A stretch of DNA of 64,000 nt from Paenibacillus macquariensis (GTDB taxonomy: Bacteria; Bacillota; Bacilli; Paenibacillales; Paenibacillaceae), in contig NZ_FTNK01000001.1 of the NCBI RefSeq assembly GCF_900156375.1, positions 124,001 to 188,000 on the forward strand. The letters are read 5' to 3'. This document shows positions 52,699-61,700 of this stretch, piece after piece. Under the pieces are notes generated by a model. That model was not told where the DNA came from and searched no databases. It saw only the letters and a list, made by a program, of their open reading frames with translations. The position numbers were made by a program, and so were the translations under genes. Every line of letters starts with the position of its first letter. Position 1 is the first letter of the stretch.

Positions 52699-53670
52699 TT
52701 AATATGACCGTCTCGTTACAAAGTGAGCAATGTCTTTCAAATTCCGTTTTGTTTTGTAATCTGGCAGTTCACTCAAAGCATCCAAAGCCTTGTTAATATA
52801 ACGTGATGCCAGTTCCTCAGCCCGTTGAATTCCTGCACTTGCTTTAACAAGCGAAATGGCCGTTGAAACATCACAATCTCCATTCAATTCATGGATTCGT
52901 GTCAGTTCATGAAGAAGGGGACCACGGATTTCTTTGTCCTGAAGAGCATAAATAACAGGCAATGTAATATTCCCTTGACGGATGTCACTTCCAGGTGGCT
53001 TACCAATCTGCTTCTCTGTTCCACAGAGGTCAAGTAGATCATCCTGTATTTGAAAAGCCATTCCAACATTATAGCCATAACGATAAAGTTGGCGACTATA
53101 GTTAGGATTGGCATCTACAGCAACGGCACCCAGCTGACAACTCACAGCGATCAATAAAGCCGTCTTACGACGAATACGTAACATATACCGTCGTACACTT
53201 TGTCCTGTATTAAAGAAATCACGGATCTGTTCCATCTCTCCAATTGACATCTCTACCATCGCTTTAGAGAGAATCTGATGAATCTCAGGATTAGGAAGTT
53301 GCGTTACGATTTCCAAGGCTTTCGCATATATGAAATCACCTGTATACATGGCGATTTTGTTATCCCATTTCGATTTAACCGTTAATTGACCACGTCGTGT
53401 GTCTGCATCATCAATTACATCATCATGAACGAGTGAAGCCATGTGAATGAGTTCTAGCGGAACTGCTACACGCATCAGCTTCTCTAGATCATATTCTCCG
53501 AATTTGCCACCCATTAACACAAAGACAGGACGGAGTCTCTTTCCTCCCGCTTTGAGGAGGTGTAGCGATGTTTCATGGATTAGATCATCACCGCTAATAC
53601 TGCGATAGAGTTCCTGTTCTATATAATCCATATCCTTTTTCAATAATCCGAACATGTCTAATCTCTTCAT
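52699..53670 (-). CDS. hepT: polyprenyl diphosphate synthase, probable heptaprenyl diphosphate synthase component II
   Basis: The product has both Asp-rich motifs of trans-prenyltransferases: DDVIDDADTRRG (first) and QIQDDLLDLCG (second), plus HEIQ-like GGKRLRPVF. It elongates the isoprenoid tail of menaquinone, probably with the small subunit HepS at 56793. The ATG at 53670 has GGGTGAAAG upstream and overlaps the mqnA stop by 4 nt. Confidence 0.94.
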   Translation of the reverse strand: MKRLDMFGLLKKDMDYIEQELYRSISGDDLIHETSLHLLKAGGKRLRPVFVLMGGKFGEYDLEKLMRVAVPLELIHMASLVHDDVIDDADTRRGQLTVKSKWDNKIAMYTGDFIYAKALEIVTQLPNPEIHQILSKAMVEMSIGEMEQIRDFFNTGQSVRRYMLRIRRKTALLIAVSCQLGAVAVDANPNYSRQLYRYGYNVGMAFQIQDDLLDLCGTEKQIGKPPGSDIRQGNITLPVIYALQDKEIRGPLLHELTRIHELNGDCDVSTAISLVKASAGIQRAEELASRYINKALDALSELPDYKTKRNLKDIAHFVTRRSY

Positions 53671-54536
53671 TCTTTCACCCGTATTCGCGTATTCTCTTCC
53701 CACATTTCCATTGCCACTTCGTGCTGGATAAGTCCAAGCTCATGAGCATAGCGTAAATAAAGTTCTAATCCTTGTCGTTGTTGTTCTCCAAAGTCATAAC
53801 ATAAATTCTCAAAGTATGTCGTCCAATAGTCCTGTGTACCACCAATGGTGATCATCGCTTCATCCACGATTGGATTCAAATCTGACAAGCTACGGTGTTT
53901 ACTTGCCTGTAGAGCTTGTACAATATCCTGAATAATCTCAGGCTTGTTCTCCGCAGCATTACGATGAACAGCCCACACGGCGAAGGTCATACTATACCCT
54001 GTCCACTCTTTCCACCATGCACTGAGATCTGTCACATAGAATCCATGATCTTCCCACGAGGCCTTGATCGCGTTATCCCCAATTAGGAGTGCAGCGTCAG
54101 CCACTTCCATCATCGTCTTAAGATCTGGTTCTATGGAGAGGTAAGTCGGATTTCCGTTCAACGCTTTGTTCATTAGTATCTTTAGTAAATTAACTGAGGT
54201 TGCAGAGGTATTCGTCACTGCAATCGTACCATTTATGATCGACTCAATAGGTTGACGCGAAAAAAGTAAAATCGATTGTACTGGTCCATCAGCACTAACA
54301 GAAAGATTAGGTAACAATAGTAATTTGTCAGAAGATAGCCCGTATGCAAACGAAGATAACGCTCCAATGTCAATACTACCATCGTTCATGCCTTTATTTA
54401 ATAACGAAGGTACTGCTGTGATCAATTCTGTAGGTTCACACAACGAATCAGGATTAAAGTAATAAAAAATAGGCCACGCATTTGTATATTTAATTTTACC
54501 AATGATAGTCTTATTGTAGCCATGTGCTCCCATCAT
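53667..54536 (-). CDS. mqnA: MqnA/MqnD-family menaquinone biosynthesis protein (probable chorismate dehydratase)
   Basis: This protein of about 289 residues has a periplasmic-binding-like fold without a signal peptide. It shows IGKIKYTNAWPIFYYF, then SIDIGALSSFAYGL, TNTSATSVNLLKILM and DAALLIGDNAI, matching MqnA of the futalosine pathway, which dehydrates chorismate to 3-enolpyruvyl-benzoate. GGGAGGG precedes an ATG at 54536 that shares one base with the ubiX stop. The company (ubiX, ubiA, menG, hep genes) supports menaquinone synthesis. The B. subtilis block has no such gene. Confidence 0.85.
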   Translation of the reverse strand: MMGAHGYNKTIIGKIKYTNAWPIFYYFNPDSLCEPTELITAVPSLLNKGMNDGSIDIGALSSFAYGLSSDKLLLLPNLSVSADGPVQSILLFSRQPIESIINGTIAVTNTSATSVNLLKILMNKALNGNPTYLSIEPDLKTMMEVADAALLIGDNAIKASWEDHGFYVTDLSAWWKEWTGYSMTFAVWAVHRNAAENKPEIIQDIVQALQASKHRSLSDLNPIVDEAMITIGGTQDYWTTYFENLCYDFGEQQRQGLELYLRYAHELGLIQHEVAMEMWEENTRIRVKE

Positions 54537-55141
54537 CAACCCTCCCATCTCTTAAATAAATGATGGTCGATCCGAATCGAATCAAGTACCTTACCCACAA
54601 CGAAGTTTATTAGATCGTCCATTGATTGTGGTTGGAAATAAAAAGCCGGCATAGCCGGTATCATCTTTACACCAAGTCTCGAAAGCTTCAACATGTTCTC
54701 CAAATGAATCGCATGTAGAGGAGTCTCACGAGGTACTAATACTAATGGACGCCCTTCTTTTAACATAACGTCCGCAGCACGTGTCATCAAATTACTTGAA
54801 GAACCATGCGCAACAGCTGATAAGGTTCCCATCGAACAAGGAGCAATAATCATCCCTTCTACCTGAAAAGAGCCACTAGCAATCGAGGCTCCAATATCCG
54901 CTACAGGGTGATAGATACATGCTCCTGGATAACTTCCAAACTTCTCTTTCACAATACCTTCACGGTCTGTACTATTCCAACCTAATTCCTCATGAAGCAC
55001 TCGCCATCCTGCATTTGAAATAACCATATGTACATCTATATTAGCCGTCAATAGTGTTTCGATGAGTCTAATTCCGTATATAGAACCACTTGCTCCAGTT
55101 ATTCCAACAACCCATCTTTGTTTCTTGTTCAGTTCACTCAA
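54536..55141 (-). CDS. ubiX: UbiX-like flavin prenyltransferase
   Basis: This 201-residue flavoprotein of the UbiX/Pad1 family has GITGASGSIYGIRLIETLL at the N-terminus, IIAPCSMGTLSAVAHGSSSN, LMTRAADVMLKEGRPLVLVP (prenyl phosphate binding) and PRETPLHAIHLENMLKL. It makes prenyl-FMN for UbiD-type decarboxylases. In futalosine-type clusters it serves the decarboxylation of the naphthoate intermediate. It overlaps ubiA by 4 nt. No UbiD partner is in the window. Confidence 0.93.
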   Translation of the reverse strand: MSELNKKQRWVVGITGASGSIYGIRLIETLLTANIDVHMVISNAGWRVLHEELGWNSTDREGIVKEKFGSYPGACIYHPVADIGASIASGSFQVEGMIIAPCSMGTLSAVAHGSSSNLMTRAADVMLKEGRPLVLVPRETPLHAIHLENMLKLSRLGVKMIPAMPAFYFQPQSMDDLINFVVGKVLDSIRIDHHLFKRWEG

Positions 55142-56010
55142 GTGGTCTGCACCACCAAATCAACCAACGTAAAGACAAAAACAATAATACTTAGAACACT
55201 GTTCATCGTAAAGAAGGATAGTTGTAGCTTACTCATATCGTTAGGTGAAAGAATAAAATGTTCGTAGAATAAAATACCAAGTGAAATTAACATGCCAACG
55301 AAGTACCACCAGCTTAGTGAAGAAGTAAAGAATAGTGTGATAAACCCAATGGCTGTGATCATGTGAAACACCCGAGCAATCATTAAAGATGAATCAATCC
55401 CAAACCGAGCTGGGATAGAATACAAACCTTCTTTTTTATCAAACTCCATGTCTTGAATGGCATAAATAATATCGAAACCTGCGGTCCAGAATGAAAGTGT
55501 AATATAAAATATGATTGCGCTTAAGTCCACACTATTCGTAACGGCTACCCAACCCCCTAGTGCGGCAAGTGAAGTTGTCATTCCAAGGATAACATGACAT
55601 AGCCATGTAAACCGCTTGGTGTAGGAGTAAATCACAAGCATAAATACAGCGATAGGCAATAATTTGACTGCAAGAGGAGATAACTCTATTGCTGCCCAGA
55701 ATAGAAGTATAAAAGATATGATTGTAAACACAACAACCTCTATCGTCTTCAATAACCCTGCTGGGATAGCACGATTCTCCGTACGTGGATTTTTCTTATC
55801 AATCACCTGATCAATCATACGATTCAATCCGAATGCTGCACTTCGAGCACCAAACAGTGCCATCACAATCCAGCCAATCTGCGCCCAAGAAGGAAGTACC
55901 CCATGTACAGTAACCGATCCAAGTAATGCGCCCATAAATGCAAATGGAAGTGTAAATAACGTGTGTTCAATCTTGATCATTTCAAGATAAATAGCCATTT
56001 TCTTAAACAT
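55138..56010 (-). CDS. ubiA: UbiA-family prenyltransferase (menaquinone pathway)
   Basis: This integral membrane protein of about 290 residues has roughly eight helices and the two Asp-rich motifs NRMIDQVIDKKNPRTENRAI and DIIYAIQDMEFDKKEGLYSI. It attaches the polyprenyl chain to the aromatic head group. It resembles the 4-hydroxybenzoate type (MqnP-like) more than MenA. AAGGAG precedes the ATG at 56010, just after the menG stop; the frame is open from 56046. Confidence 0.92.
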   Translation of the reverse strand: MFKKMAIYLEMIKIEHTLFTLPFAFMGALLGSVTVHGVLPSWAQIGWIVMALFGARSAAFGLNRMIDQVIDKKNPRTENRAIPAGLLKTIEVVVFTIISFILLFWAAIELSPLAVKLLPIAVFMLVIYSYTKRFTWLCHVILGMTTSLAALGGWVAVTNSVDLSAIIFYITLSFWTAGFDIIYAIQDMEFDKKEGLYSIPARFGIDSSLMIARVFHMITAIGFITLFFTSSLSWWYFVGMLISLGILFYEHFILSPNDMSKLQLSFFTMNSVLSIIVFVFTLVDLVVQTT

Positions 56011-56011
56011 C

Positions 56012-56782
56012 TTATTTCTCCTTAATCCCAATATGTAATGCTGCAATACCGCCGGTTAAGGAATAAGCATCGACTTGTTGCAGTCCAACTTGCTGAAAAA
56101 TCCCTGCTAGTTCGTCTCTTCCTGGGAACATAGCAAGTGAATCAGGTAACCATTTGTATTGTTCATATCTTGAAGCAAATAATTTACCTAGGCTTGGCAA
56201 TACTTTTTGGAAATAGAAATAGTAGATCCCTTTGAAAGGCTGCCAAGTCGGCTTGGATAACTCTAAACAGACGACCATTCCACCTGGCTTTACCACGCGT
56301 TTCATTTCATGAAGCACCTGTACAAGATCTGGAACATTACGTAATCCGAATCCAATCGTCACATAGTCAAACCTATGATCTTCGAAAGGAAGACTCATGG
56401 CGTTTCCTTCAACTAACGTAATAATATCCTCAAGTTGATGACTCTTAATCTTCTTTCGTCCTACTTCAAGCATGCCTGGACTGAAATCTAGTCCAATGAT
56501 GTCTCCTGTTCCACTAGCCTCAGCGATACTAAGTGTCCAATCACACGTGCCGCAACACAAATCAAGGGCATTCTGTCCTTGTGTCACATTCATCTTAGCC
56601 ATTGTAAATTTGCGCCATGCTTTATGCCTGCGGAAGCTTAGAATATCATTCATGAGATCATATTTCGTTGCAATACTCTCGAATACAGATTGTACGAATA
56701 CTTCCTTTGGCTTATCTTTGCCAACTGTATTCGTCTGATCTGCTTGTTGTTGTTGTTGTTGTTGTATGGTATTTCGTTCCAT
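56012..56782 (-). CDS. menG: demethylmenaquinone methyltransferase (UbiE/MenG)
   Basis: This 256-residue SAM methyltransferase performs the last step of menaquinone synthesis. It shows SVFESIATKYDLMNDILSFR, motif I as ALDLCCGTCDWTLSIAE, GLDFSPGMLEVGRKK and VTIGFGLRNVPD. The N-terminus starts with a seven-Gln run encoded by a pure CAA repeat, absent from typical homologues. It lies 10 nt after hepS, as in B. subtilis (menH between hepS and hepT). Confidence 0.95.
   Translation of the reverse strand: MERNTIQQQQQQQADQTNTVGKDKPKEVFVQSVFESIATKYDLMNDILSFRRHKAWRKFTMAKMNVTQGQNALDLCCGTCDWTLSIAEASGTGDIIGLDFSPGMLEVGRKKIKSHQLEDIITLVEGNAMSLPFEDHRFDYVTIGFGLRNVPDLVQVLHEMKRVVKPGGMVVCLELSKPTWQPFKGIYYFYFQKVLPSLGKLFASRYEQYKWLPDSLAMFPGRDELAGIFQQVGLQQVDAYSLTGGIAALHIGIKEK
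56744..56764. repeat. (TTG)7 / (CAA)7 trinucleotide repeat
   Basis: Seven uninterrupted TTG units on the plus strand encode the poly-Gln segment near residue 7 of menG. Slippage would change the Gln number without a frameshift. Confidence 0.9.
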
Positions 56783-56792
56783 TCATATCACC

Positions 56793-57662
56793 CTATCCCT
56801 CTCTTAGAACTGTGCCAGAAGAATTCACAAACAGTAGAAATGGTTCTAATACTTGTCCAATACCTAAGAATCGTACATCTCCTTTTAGACTTTTAAGGAG
56901 GTGTTGAATACGATCAACAGATTCACGAAGACAATTTGTCATATGTTCCATTGGTTTATATTGATATATCATTTTTTTCCATTCAATAGGGTTTATCTCT
57001 ATTTCGTTCAACGTTAGCTTGTCTACTACGCTCGCCAACTCCATCATTTTCCAATAACTGTAACCATATCTTAGAGGCTGATCCTCTTGCGTATGATTAA
57101 GTTCTTGCATGACAATCTCGCATAGAGTGATCTCATGAAGTAAAGACTTCCAAAGATCCCTTAATGACTCTTCTAACATGGGCGTAAAAGAAATAAACAG
57201 CTGCATATTCAGCTGCACTTTTTGCACCAAATATTGTTCTGCTGAGCATTCCAAGCTCTTCATTGAGCCGTACAGGTTCATCTTCATCATATTCAAATCA
57301 CATATAGCTCTACTCAATAACGTGATAACTTCAATTTGCCCTCGATCGGACAACAGCTGATAGAATATGCTACTGTAATAGTCACCAGCCAGCACTTTTA
57401 ATTGGCGTGAACGCATAAGGTCTTCTGCTTGACTACCTTGCTGCGTGTCAATTGTCTCATGTGTGTCGATCCCGAACTGTACCAAAGAGGTCACGAGCGC
57501 ATAGAGTTCAGCCTGATCTAACGTTATATGACTAGCACTATTTAAAAAGATATATAATAACTGGACACGTGCGTCCGGGAATACTGGCAATTCCGTGTAT
57601 TGTTCAATCATGTCATACTCGATATAGCCACTTGCAAGTTGGGGTATGCAGTAAGATTTCAT
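56793..57662 (-). CDS. hepS: heptaprenyl diphosphate synthase component I (HepS-like)
   Basis: This helical protein of about 289 residues lacks the Asp-rich motifs, as expected for the small regulatory subunit. It shows LASGYIEYDMIEQYTELPVF, VLAGDYYSSIFYQLLSDRGQ and ICDLNMMKMNLYGSMKS, the pattern of the HEPPPS_1 family. GGAGG precedes the ATG at 57662 (the frame is open from 57692). Location ahead of menG and hepT confirms the call. Confidence 0.88.
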   Translation of the reverse strand: MKSYCIPQLASGYIEYDMIEQYTELPVFPDARVQLLYIFLNSASHITLDQAELYALVTSLVQFGIDTHETIDTQQGSQAEDLMRSRQLKVLAGDYYSSIFYQLLSDRGQIEVITLLSRAICDLNMMKMNLYGSMKSLECSAEQYLVQKVQLNMQLFISFTPMLEESLRDLWKSLLHEITLCEIVMQELNHTQEDQPLRYGYSYWKMMELASVVDKLTLNEIEINPIEWKKMIYQYKPMEHMTNCLRESVDRIQHLLKSLKGDVRFLGIGQVLEPFLLFVNSSGTVLREG

Positions 57663-57780
57663 TGTTAGCCTCCGAGCTGATAACTTTAACACTTATATGT
57701 TGTCACAATCTCGACTATTATAGCACATGTTAAATGACCACGCACTGTGGTTCTACTATCTTTTTTTGAACAATCGTCAC

Positions 57781-58317
57781 CTATTTGAACTGATTCAGCC
57801 ATAGCTTCATTTCAGTCACACGGAAAGTTTGTTTCAAATGATCTGATAGAGGTGCCTCAGCATGATTTCGTAGTTCATTGGTGACCTCTTCACTCCACGC
57901 TTGCCGACTCACATCTGCAGCCAACAGCAAATGACTTGTATTTACCCATTTATCTTCCGCAATAATCCTCAACATCAGTCGATTCACATTGGGCGTATTC
58001 TCAAAACTGAACGAAATGGCTTCAGCCATATTTTTATAAATATCTGTAATCGTACTTTCTGATGTGACTACTTTCATATCCAACGACAACGTTGATGTCT
58101 TCCAATCCACATGACTGATAGGTAGCGTAAACGGCACTGTACTGAGGGTGTCTACCAGATTATCATTACTAAGTGTCGTACTTGCATGAGGATTAAACAC
58201 GGATATAACTCCTTTCTTTTGCGCAATTAAGGTTTGGAATGAGAATAATTTCGGTAAGAATATCACGGCCCCTATACACAGTAACATTGTGCATCCCATA
58301 AGAATCCATCGATTCAT
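57781..58317 (-). CDS. membrane-anchored protein of unknown function
   Basis: From the ATG at 58317 (GAGAGGGG 8 nt upstream; the frame is open from 58368) the protein has about 178 residues. One N-terminal transmembrane helix (about 4-23) precedes an extracytoplasmic alpha/beta domain (STLSLDMKVVTSESTITDIY, NVNRLMLRIIAEDKW, FRVTEMKLWLNQF). I recognise no family. It lies between mtrB's terminator and hepS on the same strand. Confidence 0.65.
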   Translation of the reverse strand: MNRWILMGCTMLLCIGAVIFLPKLFSFQTLIAQKKGVISVFNPHASTTLSNDNLVDTLSTVPFTLPISHVDWKTSTLSLDMKVVTSESTITDIYKNMAEAISFSFENTPNVNRLMLRIIAEDKWVNTSHLLLAADVSRQAWSEEVTNELRNHAEAPLSDHLKQTFRVTEMKLWLNQFK

Positions 58318-58370
58318 CAAATGTTCCCCTCTCACCGTTTCTATTAAACTCCATACCTCATTGTACAATT

Positions 58371-58397
58371 AAAAAAAGCAGGCTATGCCTGCTTTTT
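58371..58397 (-). terminator. terminator of mtrB
   Basis: AAAAAGCAGGC (58373-58383) pairs with GCCTGCTTTTT (58387-58397) around a 3-nt loop, overlapping the mtrB stop; a T-run follows on the minus strand. Confidence 0.92.
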
Positions 58398-58620
58398 AAC
58401 TCTCGCTCTCAACTTTTCCATGTTTAGTTAGAACTTCTGCCTTACCACGAATCTTTACAGCTGAGGTATGACTTGTGAATTGGGCAATAAGCACTTCGCC
58501 TTTATCCAATTTCTCGGTATGGTGAAACTTAGTATCCTGCCCACGAGTAAGCCCTATCACCTGTACACCATTTTCTTTTGCTTTTACAACGATATAGTCA
58601 TCATCTTTATTGTTCTCCAC
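58396..58620 (-). CDS. mtrB: TRAP, trp RNA-binding attenuation protein
   Basis: This 74-residue protein starts at GTG 58620, with GGGAGGG upstream; an in-frame ATG at 58638 overlaps that site. With this start the residues line up with B. subtilis TRAP numbering. Thr25, Gln47, Thr49 and Thr52 line the tryptophan pocket, and Lys37, Lys56 and Arg58 form the RNA-binding KKR set, all present. It forms an 11-mer that binds (G/U)AG repeats when Trp-loaded. Its targets here are 48158-48214 and probably 46275-46312. The mtrA (folE) partner found upstream in B. subtilis is absent. Confidence 0.97.
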   Translation of the reverse strand: MENNKDDDYIVVKAKENGVQVIGLTRGQDTKFHHTEKLDKGEVLIAQFTSHTSAVKIRGKAEVLTKHGKVESES

Positions 58621-58645
58621 GAGTGGTATCCCTCCCATCTATGAG

Positions 58646-58673
58646 ATTATAGAAAAGAAAAGGCCGTGAACAA
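58646..58673 (-). promoter_or_regulatory. candidate mtrB promoter nested in the hup terminator
   Basis: On the minus strand TTGTTC (58673-58668), a 16-nt spacer and a perfect TATAAT (58651-58646). The -35 lies in the loop of the hup terminator hairpin. The start would be about 20 nt before the mtrB GTG, leaving just the ribosome site. Confidence 0.55.
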
Positions 58674-58695
58674 ACGTCACGGACCTCTTTTTTGA
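58656..58695 (-). terminator. terminator of hup
   Basis: AGG-CCGTGA (58661-58669) pairs with TCACGG-A-CCT (58677-58686) and is followed on the minus strand by TTTTC TTTTC. It lies between hup and mtrB. Confidence 0.85.
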
Positions 58696-58729
58696 AAATG
58701 ATACTTGTTCTATGGATTTTGTAGACATC

Positions 58730-59002
58730 TTATTTAATTCCGTCTTTAAGCGCTTTTCCTGGTTTGAACGCAGGAATTTTGCTAGCAGCGATTTCGATTT
58801 CTTCACCTGTTTGTGGATTGCGTCCTTTACGAGCAGAACGTTCACGAACTTCAAAGTTACCAAATCCTACCAATTGCACTTTATCACCACTTTGTAGTGC
58901 AGAAGCAATAGCTTCAAATACAGCATCAACTGCTTTTGTAGCGTCCTTCTTGGACAATTCCGATGTTTCAGCTACTTGGGAAATCAGTTCCGATTTATTC
59001 AT
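58730..59002 (-). CDS. hup: HU-family DNA-binding protein
   Basis: This 90-residue histone-like protein has the HU core [40 protein letters not shown] (arm with the proline that intercalates DNA) and [12 protein letters not shown]. It compacts and bends DNA; the B. subtilis homologue hbs is essential and stands at the same place between spoIVA and mtrA/mtrB. A strong GAGGAGGTGA ribosome site precedes the ATG, fitting high expression. Confidence 0.97.
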   Translation of the reverse strand: MNKSELISQVAETSELSKKDATKAVDAVFEAIASALQSGDKVQLVGFGNFEVRERSARKGRNPQTGEEIEIAASKIPAFKPGKALKDGIK

Positions 59003-59174
59003 ATCATTTCACCTCCTCATTCAGAAATGAGATCGAATGTTATTCTTTGTTTCCGTTTTGTCGCAAAATATACTTTAAAATAGCTTTTTACAGACATAAT
59101 CGCCCATTTCTACATAGAACAGTGAGCGCGGAACAAATTTATAGTAATACAGTGCACCCATAATATCAAGCGTT

Positions 59175-60161
59175 TTAGGTCTTGGAGCGGTTTAAAACGT
59201 AAAAAGTTATCGCTAATGCAAGTACAAGAACTACACCTTTTACAATATCATGTGTAAAATACTGCAAATTCATCATCGTTAACCCGTTGACTAGTACACC
59301 GATTAATATTGACCCAACGAACGTCCCTATGACATTAGGTTTACCCGCTCCCAGTACAGAGAATCCAACAAAAACAGCAGCTACAGCTTCCATTAATAGA
59401 GGTGACCCTGCATCAATCTGTCCAGAACCCACACGAGAAGCAAATAGAATACCCCCGATCGAAGCAAACAATCCTGAGACTACATAAGCTAATGTTCTAA
59501 CTCTATTTACTCTAATACCGGATAGTCGCGCTGCTTCTGCATTTCCACCCGTGACATACATTTGTCTACCATACTTGGTTCGAGTTAAGAATATATGAAC
59601 AAATACCACTGCAATTAGCAACAAAATAGCCGAAAATGGAATACCTAGTAATTTCCCTTGCCCCAACCATAGAAAAGTAGCATTCATTTCCCCAGGTGCC
59701 TTCGTCCCATCCGGAAATTCCATATGGTTATAAAGGGTGTACCCTTGTGTATACGTTTTATGTATACCACTAACGATGTACATCACAGCTAATGTAGCTA
59801 ACAGATCTGGGATTCTTAGCTTAACAATGAGTAGCGCATTTAGCAAGCCTATGATCGCTCCTACCAATAATGATACTACAATTACCACGACTAACGGTTG
59901 CTCATACCAAATCATAAGAGAGGCCGAGACAACCGTTGTAATGGATACTGTCGAACCTACCGATAGATCAAATCCATCCACAATAAGGGATAGAGTTACA
60001 CCTATCGCCACAAAGGTAACGATTGTAATCGAACCCAGAATGTCTGCTAAATTACTATAGGTAAAGAAATAGGGCAGTTTGAAGGAAAAGAATGCGATAA
60101 CGCCTGTAATTACTACGACTGCACCATAACGAAACGCCAAATTCATTAATTTATCTTTCAT
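59175..60161 (-). CDS. CUT2-type (ribose-like) sugar ABC transporter permease
   Basis: This 328-residue membrane protein of the RbsC/BPD_transp_2 family has about nine to ten helices. It shows GVTLSLIVDGFDLSVGSTVS, the family hallmark, and GGNAEAARLSGIRVNRVRTL, the cytoplasmic coupling loop. It forms the membrane channel with the ATPase encoded just upstream (11-nt overlap). The sugar is not deducible. Confidence 0.92.
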   Translation of the reverse strand: MKDKLMNLAFRYGAVVVITGVIAFFSFKLPYFFTYSNLADILGSITIVTFVAIGVTLSLIVDGFDLSVGSTVSITTVVSASLMIWYEQPLVVVIVVSLLVGAIIGLLNALLIVKLRIPDLLATLAVMYIVSGIHKTYTQGYTLYNHMEFPDGTKAPGEMNATFLWLGQGKLLGIPFSAILLLIAVVFVHIFLTRTKYGRQMYVTGGNAEAARLSGIRVNRVRTLAYVVSGLFASIGGILFASRVGSGQIDAGSPLLMEAVAAVFVGFSVLGAGKPNVIGTFVGSILIGVLVNGLTMMNLQYFTHDIVKGVVLVLALAITFYVLNRSKT

Positions 60162-61674
60162 ATCCTACCTTCCCACCTCCGCTAGCATAATAAAGCAGCT
60201 TCTCAGGCGTAGCCTCCCCACGCTTGAATTCTTTGGTGATTTCACCATCACACATTACGGCAATCCGGTCACCAATCCCAATGCCTTCTGATAATTCACA
60301 TGTGAAATACAGGATTCCTTTTCCTTGAGAGGCTAACGTTCCAATGATTTGAAAGATATCACTTTTCGCTCCGATATCCACGCCTTTGGTAGGTTCATCA
60401 AATACAAATATGCTTGCATCACTTTCAAGCCATTTGCCTATCGCAACTTTCTGCTGATTACCCCCACTTAAATGTTGAACTAATTGTTTACCCGAAGTAG
60501 TTTTAATCCCTAGCTGCTCAACTACCCGAGTCCCAAGACTTTTTTCTTTTTTATTGGATATAAGACCCATATTACTAAGCTTACTTAGACTTGGTAAGCT
60601 AAGATTGTGGTCAACGGAATCTTGTATAAATATACCTTCCTTACGACGTTCCTCAGGTACAGATACAATGCCATATTTGATTGCATCAGCAGGTTCTTTC
60701 ATAGATATTGACTTTCCATGGATACGGATCTTGCCAGCTTCTATTTGATCTGCCCCTGTTATTAAACGGGATGTTTCTGTCTTTCCCGCTCCTACTAATC
60801 CAATGACAACAACAATTTCCCCGCTCCTGACTTTTAAATCAACCGAGCGTACCTTTGTGCCCTTTCGAAGATCTTTCACCTCTAATATAATATCTCCAAT
60901 CGGAGCTTCTACTTTTGGAAATTCCTCTGTAAATGTTCTGCCGAGCATATGCTCAATAATCAGGTCTGTATCTGTATCTGATGTTGAGCATGTATATACA
61001 TTACGCCCATCTCTCATCACAGTGACAACATCACAATGGGACAAAACCTCCGACAACCGATGCGTGATAAAAACACAGGCAACGCCACTCTCTTTGAGCG
61101 CATGCAGAATACGAAAGAAAACTTCCGTTTCACTATGACTTAACGGTGCTGTTGGTTCATCAAAAATGATCAACTTTGCATCCTGAGCCAAGATTCGTGC
61201 TAATAACACCATTTGTTTCTCTGCTAAGCTCAGATCTCCCACTCTCTGTTGTACATTGATCTCTACACCAAGCCGCGAAAGTATTTGTTCTGATATAGCC
61301 ATCATTTCATTCGGCTTGATCCACACATTCGATTCTGGCGCAGCTAGACGATCTAACATGACGTTCTCTGCCACAGTAAGTTGCGGTACAAGTGCTGCGT
61401 CTACCTCTTGATAAACGCAATGAATACCACTAGCTTTGGCATCAGCTGGTGAACCCCACTGAAATAGTCTACCATTGCCCTTAATCGTACCATCATCAGG
61501 AAGATAAGCTCCAGATAGTATTTTCATTAGTGTACTTTTCCCTGCTCCATTCGCTCCCAGAAGCCCATGAATTTGTCCACCACTTACTGTGAAGTTAACC
61601 GATTCCAGAGCAGGTACGCCAGCAAAATGCTTATTGATTCCCTTCATTTCAAGGAGGAAAGGTGATACCGTCAT
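60151..61674 (-). CDS. CUT2-type sugar ABC transporter ATP-binding protein
   Basis: This 507-residue protein has two tandem ABC domains. The first has Walker A GANGAGKST, signature LSLAEKQMVLLARIL and Walker B IIFDEPTAPLS. The second has the family's altered P-loop GLVGAGKTETSRL, signature LSGGNQQKVAIGKWL and DEPTKGVDIGAK. This is the RbsA/MglA architecture. AGGAGTG precedes the ATG. It overlaps the permease gene by 11 nt and follows the binding-protein gene by 26 nt. Confidence 0.94.
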   Translation of the reverse strand: MTVSPFLLEMKGINKHFAGVPALESVNFTVSGGQIHGLLGANGAGKSTLMKILSGAYLPDDGTIKGNGRLFQWGSPADAKASGIHCVYQEVDAALVPQLTVAENVMLDRLAAPESNVWIKPNEMMAISEQILSRLGVEINVQQRVGDLSLAEKQMVLLARILAQDAKLIIFDEPTAPLSHSETEVFFRILHALKESGVACVFITHRLSEVLSHCDVVTVMRDGRNVYTCSTSDTDTDLIIEHMLGRTFTEEFPKVEAPIGDIILEVKDLRKGTKVRSVDLKVRSGEIVVVIGLVGAGKTETSRLITGADQIEAGKIRIHGKSISMKEPADAIKYGIVSVPEERRKEGIFIQDSVDHNLSLPSLSKLSNMGLISNKKEKSLGTRVVEQLGIKTTSGKQLVQHLSGGNQQKVAIGKWLESDASIFVFDEPTKGVDIGAKSDIFQIIGTLASQGKGILYFTCELSEGIGIGDRIAVMCDGEITKEFKRGEATPEKLLYYASGGGKVGYER

Positions 61675-61700
61675 GTTGTCACTCCTAACTCTATCGTATG

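Noticed and set aside
58639..58863. Open minus-strand frame of 74 codons overlapping the 3' half of hup
   Set aside because: It is out of frame with hup, runs through the hup terminator and has no ribosome site; HU is certain in the other frame.
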